A stretch of 64,000 bases of DNA from Neoechinorhynchus agilis (taxonomy: Eukaryota > Acanthocephala), in NCBI GenBank assembly GCA_051530055.1, contig CM121343.1:124001-188000 (forward strand), in the 5' to 3' direction. A program made the position numbers and the translations under genes. The notes under the pieces are model-generated. The model had not been told where the DNA came from, searched no databases, and saw only the letters and a list, made by a program, of their open reading frames with translations. Shown piece after piece: positions 59,224 to 64,000 of the stretch (within the stretch, counting starts at the first letter, position 1; each line of letters begins with the position of its first letter).

Positions 59224-60913
59224 TTAGTTCCCATGGCGATTGGCAGATTGATGATTATGTTTGACATCTATTGATGTGTTTTCTTCAATATCTTTGTCAT
59301 AACTCTGATGTTGATTACTTCTGAAAGATTGAGAAACCGTGGACAGAGCTTCCTCAATAGTTCTACTTGCATTTAAATTTTGAGGACGAGGACGGTGAGT
59401 ATCGACACAGTCAACACCAAGTGCGATTTCTTCGTAGGTGACTCCATAAGAGCCAGGAGAAATTCTCACTACTGTATGTAGCGGAACGGGAATATACGGC
59501 GTTAATTCCGGCGCGATTCCTCGGAAATATCCAATCAGGCACCTCGCTACGGCCTGATGGCATATCACAAGAACACTTTCCATTCGTTCTATGGCTAAAA
59601 TAACGGGTTCCAGCCGTGCAACGAGGTCCTGGTAAGATTCACCCTGTGGATATCGGTAATAGTATTTGTCATTGTCACGTCGTAAAAACTCGTCCGGATA
59701 TTTGCTGGCTATTTCATAGTAGGTGAGCCCATCGCATAATCCGGCGGAGATTTCATCGAGAGCACCCCAGTGCTGCTTGTGTGCATCGATTTTAGCCGCC
59801 GTTTGGATTGTTCGTCGATATGTACTCGTGAATACAACAGTATGCGACGAGGCGTGCTCGTAGAAATATTCAGATAGTCTCGATGCGAATTGCTTTCCTC
59901 GGTTGGTTAGCTGACTATCCCCGCCGATTCGACATTGGGTATTGAAATGCGATTCGCCATGTCGCACTATATAAACTACAGGATTTGGGAGTACCTTTAA
60001 ATTCATCAAGTAATAAACAACACGACTGGGGACTCGTCCTTGAAGTTTGTTAACAACAAACTTTTGACCAATATTTATAACTTTTATAAAACTTCCATCA
60101 TGAGCGGGGCACAAGGGCTCATAATCGTGTTTAAAGTAGTTGATGCGAACTTGCATGTCATCAAAACTAAGGCCTTGCCCTCCTTTAGCTTGAGCGGATG
60201 TTGGATCCGTAAAAATATGTGGACTATCACAAACTATTTCAACGAAGAAAAGTTTGAAACCTTCCCGTTCAGCACACTCTTTGATTCTCTGTCGTCGTTC
60301 GCGACGACTATTTGTAGCATCTATAATCGCAACTTCACCTTCATCTTCAATAGATCCTCTTGGACAATTGCATGATGAATCGGCGTTTGTTTCCAATAAA
60401 TCAGCATGGCCACTTTTGAGCCATTCGCATACATCAGAAAGTGCATGATCCAAGCATACATCGAGCATCCGTTCAATTTTGTCGCGATGAGCAAGATCGA
60501 ACACGACGTCTCCGCTGTCTGATACCAAAGTTGCTGAGCTCTCATTTTAAGTTCCCAACAACAAAATGGAAGCAAAGCAATAAAGAAATATCACTCTCTT
60601 TCATTTGAATACACGATCCTCGCCGACTGCATTTGATATGTTCGTCCATGCCAATTTCATGCTGATCGAAATTCTCATGCGATGAATCAGAAATCGCGGT
60701 TGTCTTGCGCCGGCATGTAAATTGCCGTCGATACTCACCAACATTGAACGTTTTTGTACGGATACCTATCCAATTCAAGTAGCTACATACCTTGCGGGAT
60801 AAGAATGTCTTCGCTGTGCCAGGCAAACCGACCATTGCAACAACCGTCCGGGTATTTACCAGTTTTTCACAACCTTTCTTTGATAACAATGGAACCGTCG
60901 ATGTAGTCAACAT
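59224..60913 (-). CDS. PFKFB: 6-phosphofructo-2-kinase / fructose-2,6-bisphosphatase
   Basis: This bifunctional cytosolic enzyme makes and removes fructose-2,6-bisphosphate, the allosteric switch between glycolysis and gluconeogenesis. Exon 1 (about 60615-60913) opens at ATG 60913 and holds the kinase P-loop VAMVGLPGTAKTFLSRKVC, then YLNWIGIRTKTFNVGEYRR. The usual GLPARGKT is GLPGTAKT here, still a GxxGxxKT loop. A ~76-bp intron (60539-60614, sites approximate) leads to exon 2 (59224-60538): VAIIDATNSRRERR, KLFFVEIVCDSP, the phosphatase RHGESHFN with the catalytic histidine, [42 protein letters not shown] and CHQAVARC. Length is about 537 residues, within the family's range. The kinase domain has an extra polar insert around residues 85-140 and the C-terminal tail is serine/histidine-rich. 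A partial inverted copy lies at 57995-58265. Confidence 0.95.
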
Positions 60914-61566
60914 CTTTAGTATTTTTTCGTTTTTGAACAAGTTTCATACACTGATGAAAAAAAATACAACCCAAATTAACAAAAATTCGTAACTCCCCAC
61001 GCTTAATCGTTCAATACACGAGCTGATTTCATTGTTAAGAGTTGTTGGAAGTGAACAAGGGATTATTAAATAGAGAAATAAAACTTTGCGAAAGAATTAG
61101 TTCGCCGCTTTGAACTCTGAAACCAATATATTCCAGCGGAAAACGGTTTTTACAAACACAACTACGCAGTTCAAATTGTATATTCTTTTTTGTTAAACTT
61201 AGAAGATAAAAAATCAAGACCTTCTCCTATCGTATGACTTCCAAACTAATTTTATGGTATCTCTTTTTTTGTCGTATAAAAAAAACTTATCATTGTTTAC
61301 ATTTTAAACTCACAATAAACAATCTAAGATATTGTTGTTTCTGAATCGTTTGTGTGCGGTTAAAAAGTCAACCAATCCCAAGAAGTTCAATAAAGACACT
61401 TTCTAAAACGCCAAAAAAAGGGCTAATAGCAAAAAAAGCAAAAAACAGTGCAGTAAATGAAATGCCGCCATTAAGACCTGAAATCAATCAATTTAGGAAT
61501 TTAATAAGGTCCCAAAAGGTGGTTAGCGTGATGAATTGAGTCTTGGAAAATCTATTATAAATAATC
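60914..61566. other. Upstream of PFKFB; possible small basic exon at 61345-61539
   Basis: The first ~400 bp should include the PFKFB promoter and show no gene. At 61345-61539 the plus strand is open and reads PIPRSSIKTLSKTPKKGLIA and MPPLRPEINQFRNLIRSQKV before a stop. It is strongly basic with no upstream ATG in frame, so it could be a terminal exon of an unseen gene or chance. Confidence 0.3.
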
Positions 61567-61689
61567 AATAGTATTTTAAGAATGTCGATATGAAGAGGTC
61601 CCTGTTTTATATGATTAGAAATGTGTTATTTAGAAGTCTTCACCCCTACTTTAAGGAGTTTATTAAAAAAGGTTCTACGAACCTAGTAA

Positions 61690-61860
61690 GAGAGATTCAT
61701 CATTGGCCCTCCTGAAGGACTTGGGGAAACGAATCAACGCGGCGACCTGAGAGCCAAGATCGACGTCGTTCTTGGCGCAAAAAATAAGCATTGCGGTGCA
61801 TCGGGGCACCACCATTTTGGCCAGCGCCGATGAATAGGAGCGGAGAGGTTGTAAACAATG
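61690..61860 (+). mobile_element. Scrap of the nuclease-type LINE tail
   Basis: The plus strand reads LLKDLGKRINAAT, then after a break EPRSTSFLAQKISIAVHRGT. This aligns with AEIGRLLIKASGDHR and LIQRLSVAIQRGNTASV of the piece at 28925-29345. Only ~55 residues are left. Confidence 0.6.
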
Positions 61861-62539
61861 CATAGATAGCATTAATTAAATCATTTACATAAAAAAATTA
61901 GTAATTAAAAGACGTTCAAGAACTAATGATGAATCAGTCTTACGAGATTCGTAGAACTTTTTTCTAATAAAGAAGGTTTCTTCTAAATAACACATTTAAA
62001 GAATCTTATTCGATGGGAAAGCAGTTTAAAAAAGGAAGACTAACGCCGAACATGAGATGTGTGTTCGGAAAGTCGAAGATAATCACATGCAAAAGCAATG
62101 AGCGCTATTGATGGTACATCCGGAATGCAGCAGGAATAAGCGTATTTGCTGCCGAGAAAGAGTGCAAATGCTCGTGCAAAAGAATACGTCTTAAATGAGA
62201 TGGATGTTCCTAGTGGCTCATAAACTGCTTCGTTCATATCTTCATCCAATCCAGCGCTTTTGATGAAATCTTCAACCGTAACGATTTACAAGTACATTTG
62301 ACTAACAGAAAGTTGGTATCAAACTCATTGGCCATTAATAGAATTCAAAAATAATGAGTGTGAAACCGTCAGCAACTAATTATTTTATTTTTGTGTTTAT
62401 AAATCTACTTTGCCTTCGAAGAACCTTACAAATTACTCGGAAACTCATGAGTTGACATTGAATCAACGTTATCTGAGTTCAGAATTACACATAAAGCAAC
62501 GTTATCATCAAACAATCAAAGAAGCACGTCCTCGGTAAC

Positions 62540-62700
62540 GGGAGGTTCAGCGTTCGTGGCGAAAAAAGCAGATAAATGCGTCGTTTTGCCATTTGGGCCC
62601 GAGGCAAATGGGACGCTCGGGAAGTCCGTCCTTGAATTATGCGACAAATTGGGCCGTCGAGTGAAAGAAGCGATCGGCGACCATAGGAACTTCCCCTAAA
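62540..62700 (+). mobile_element. Second scrap of the nuclease-type LINE tail
   Basis: The plus strand reads CVVLPFGPEANGTLGKSVLE, then LCDKLGRRVKEAIGDHRNFP and a stop. It matches THLFLPFGVETNGAFG and GRLLIKASGDHR of the 29-kb piece. It overlaps the scrap at 61690 in domain position, so these are two insertions rather than one split copy. It is locally GC-richer than its surroundings. Confidence 0.6.
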
Positions 62701-62842
62701 ATAAATAAACATGGCTGCTGCCCAGCGATGGAACGCCTACAGCATTATAGGCACGATATCATTCCTAGGCCAGCTGGGGCCGTGATTGATGTTGTTATAA
62801 ATAATCATAGATTTCAAATAGTATTTTAAGAATGTCGATATG

Positions 62843-63229
62843 TGAGAGCGAACGACCCGAGGAGAGGTTGGCAGAACGTTTGTAACAAAAAACTTATCAA
62901 GTGAAGACTTTTAAGCACTAATTCTTTAAAGAATGTTAGAAAAACCCGATCGCAATTAACCGCCACAGGACGACAACGAGTAAAACGAAGTTCTGCAGCA
63001 AATATGGATCATCATTTAAAGCTAGCTCTTTGGGTCATTGCAGTACTCGAATATAAAGCGTAATTGGGATCGTAGAGCTGCTTGTTATGCAGCGACATAT
63101 ACAATAAAACAATGCTTTGTGTACAACACTTTTTTTTATTAAGAAGCAAGTTGTGTAAAGTAAACAAAAGGTGAGAGTGGATATCGATTACTCTCCAACG
63201 TAAAAAAACACAAAAATCGCAGGGAGAAA
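62843..63229. other. Intergenic, nothing recognised
   Basis: Short AT-rich stretch leading into the palindromic array. No gene or RNA was seen. Confidence 0.5.
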
Positions 63230-64000
63230 ATCATTCGGAATGATAGAATTGGAGAATAATTTTACTGGAATAAAAAATATTTTATTGATTTGAAATATTT
63301 CACGAAGAAGCCTCGCTGCGAATAAAACAATTAAACAAAGACTAATGAGGCGAGGCTTCTTCGCGAAATATTTCAAATCAATAAATTATTTGAATTGTGT
63401 GGATTATAATTCCCCGCAATAAAAGATATTTTATTGATTCAAAATATTTCGCGAAGTAGCCTCAGTGCGAAAAAAACGCTCTGGCAAAGACTAATGAGAC
63501 GAGGCTTCCTGTAAAATATTTCAAATCAATAAAATACATGAATTGTGGTCATCATAATTCCTCGGATAAAAGATATTTCATATAAATATTTGAATTGTGG
63601 TAATCATAATCCCCGAAAAATAAGATATTTTATTGGTTTGAAATATTTGAATTGTGGTAATAATAATTTTCGGAAAAAATGTATTTCAAATCAATAAAAT
63701 ATTTGAATAGTGGTGATAAAAATTAACAAGGCAAACGATATTTTATTGATTCGAAATATTTCGCGAGGAAGCCTCGCCTCGTCAGTCATTGTTTGAGCGT
63801 TTTATTCGCAGCGAGGCTTCTTCTCGAAATATTTCAGATCAATGAAATATCTTATTTTTCGGGGAACTATGATAACCATAAGTCAAATATTTAATTGATT
63901 TGAAATATCTTTTATCCAGTGGATAATGATCACCACAATTCCAATAATTTATTGATTTGAAATATTTCACGAAGAAGCCTCGCCTCGTCAGTCATTGTTT
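63230..64000. repeat. Array of palindromic foldback modules (runs off the window)
   Basis: Repeated motifs tattttattgatttgaaata and tttcgcgaagaagcctcg occur with their inverses, forming nested hairpins at about 63280-63390, 63430-63535 and 63745-63850. Another starts at 63945. The hairpin loop (about 35 bp, aaagactaatgag...) is in one orientation in the first two modules and inverted in the third. Short connectors (atttgaattgtggtaatcat and variants) separate modules. No open frame of note. Confidence 0.85.

Larger units (their letters stand above)
61567..62842. repeat. 26-bp direct repeat bounding a 1.25-kb segment
   Basis: The sequence starting aatagtattttaagaatgtc and ending gatatg is identical at 61567-61592 and 62817-62842, with further partial match just upstream (ataaataatca). 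The segment between holds two LINE-tail scraps and a 69-residue minus-strand frame (62040-62249). It could be a duplicated flank of a recombined element. Confidence 0.6.

Noticed and set aside
62040-62280. 69-residue minus frame with a plausible upstream extension (EDFIKSAGLDEDMNEAVYEP)
   Set aside because: It reads like a protein, but I recognise no family, and it sits inside a repeat-bounded segment with LINE scraps.

Overview
The window is animal nuclear DNA, AT-rich, with spliced host genes scattered among repeats. Nearly every intron I can place is 40-51 bp (MCM5, the LRR gene, CASK, the 286-aa gene, the glycine-rich gene), with a few of 70-370 bp. Short introns, Kunitz proteins, a cathepsin L, a secreted glycine-rich protein and abundant Penelope-like and LINE debris suggest a compact-intron invertebrate, perhaps an ecdysozoan such as a nematode or mite. 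I cannot name the species.

Layout. 1-2124: 5' part of MCM5 (-). 2216-6107: about 17 copies of a ~234-bp satellite, ending against a LINE scrap (6108-6660, -). 7081-9241: LRR type I membrane protein (-). 11173-15130: a many-exon CASK/LIN-2 MAGUK (-). 15131-20238: gene-poor DNA with foldback elements. 20239-22230: cathepsin L-like protease (-), divergent from a secreted three-Kunitz protein (22990-23947, +). 23948-31640: relics, including a frame-broken CENP-A-like histone H3 variant (28430-28838, -), a nuclease-type LINE tail and two Penelope-like pieces. 31769-32806: arginine-rich protein with three 82-aa repeats, each carrying an LDxQLDDYMAK motif like the UAP56-binding motif of ALYREF/CHTOP (-). 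33860-34868: unrecognised acidic 286-aa protein in four exons (-). 36045-45615: a second, 5'-truncated copy of the 31.8-kb gene whose coding repeat has become a ~9.3-kb tandem array of 148-bp units interspersed with 246-bp units, locally ordered as a 690-bp higher-order repeat. 45616-47850: two opposed LINE fragments. 49747-50160: small 137-aa ORF (+). 52235-53496: glycine-rich secreted protein with 11-aa repeats (+). 53838-57997: inverted Penelope-like element beside a LINE (-). 57995-58265: inverted piece of PFKFB. 59224-60913: PFKFB (-). 60914-64000: relics and an array of palindromic modules.

The host genes span replication (MCM5), cell junction or synaptic scaffolding (CASK), fructose-2,6-bisphosphate control (PFKFB), proteolysis and its inhibition (cathepsin L, Kunitz) and possibly mRNA export (the UBM-like gene). 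They do not form an operon or pathway. The most unusual feature is the conversion of an in-frame protein repeat into a nucleosome-length satellite with higher-order structure. A second is a set of hammerhead-ribozyme-like cores (CTGANGA, extra base, short stem, GAAA) recurring in foldbacks and near Penelope-like debris.
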